Of a stretch of 64,000 bases of DNA, positions 63,957-64,000 are shown piece after piece. Both the position numbers and the translations under genes were made by a program. Location of the stretch: contig CAXXPD010000003.1 in NCBI GenBank assembly GCA_963666415.2, forward strand, positions 806,001 to 870,000. Reading direction: 5' to 3'. The stretch comes from Bin87 sp963666415. Its GTDB lineage: Bacteria > Chloroflexota > Dehalococcoidia > Lucifugimonadales > UBA3495. The notes beneath the pieces were generated by a model. The model did no database searches and was not told the origin of the DNA. It was given only the letters and a program-made list of their open reading frames with translations. The stretch's first letter is position 1; each line of letters opens with the position of its first letter.

Positions 63957-64000
63957 CTGAATTGCCCTCTGCTGTGATATCGAATAATCATACCAGACGG

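Overview
The window reads as chromosomal DNA from a GC-rich, free-living heterotrophic bacterium. The gene content resembles Chloroflexota of the Dehalococcoidia/SAR202 type: several CaiB/BaiF CoA-transferases, amidase-signature enzymes, MmgE/PrpD, an Eis-type acetyltransferase, a phosphotriesterase-like lactonase and MFS drug exporters. It also has short palindromic repeats built around a CATTGCGAG core. The taxonomic placement is inference from gene content only; there is no rRNA or other marker gene here. One tRNA gene (Ala, GGC) is present.

Layout. 1-8 kb: two essentially identical ISAs1-family copies (the first cut by the window edge) and a damaged IS701/DDE_5-type element, around two beta-propeller genes, tRNA-Ala, a VOC protein and two broken genes. 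8.5-12 kb: a small GatC-like protein with an amidase, a metallophosphatase and a DUF502 membrane protein. 12.3-24.4 kb: a mosaic IS256-type element that has cut off the 3' end of a membrane Ser/Thr kinase gene, then a 1603-residue multidomain surface protein, an IS110 element and a frameshifted ISNCY-type transposase. 24.9-28.1 kb: an ABC-F ATPase and a CoA-transferase. 28.4-32.8 kb: an IS5-type element sitting on the stop codon of a lipoprotein gene, in an operon with an S49 peptidase and a frameshifted DUF4350-like protein. 33.4-39.6 kb: two divergent seven-Asp-box propellers, a frameshifted DUF1801 gene, a second amidase with its GatC-like partner, and an Eis-type acetyltransferase.

39.8-46 kb on the minus strand is a compact five-gene catabolic operon: haloacetate-dehalogenase-like hydrolase, MmgE/PrpD, double-hotdog MaoC hydratase and two CaiB/BaiF CoA-transferases. 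Together they could activate, hydrate and decarboxylate or dehydrate a small (possibly C5 dicarboxylic or halogenated) acid. 46.3-55.4 kb carries an acyl-CoA-dehydrogenase-fold flavoprotein, a hydantoinase/dihydropyrimidinase, a collapsed enolase-superfamily gene, a third amidase, two MFS exporters, a phosphotriesterase-family enzyme and an AhpD/CMD-fold protein. 55.5-63.9 kb is an operon of two RND pumps and one lipoprotein membrane-fusion protein, with no outer-membrane channel gene beside it.

The window is rich in decay: at least five mobile-element families, four coding sequences broken by single-base frameshifts (three at homopolymers), one broken by a 16-bp duplication, and several gene remnants that lack a start codon or most of the gene. 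Some of the single-base breaks may be sequence errors. No CRISPR array, prophage or defence island was seen.
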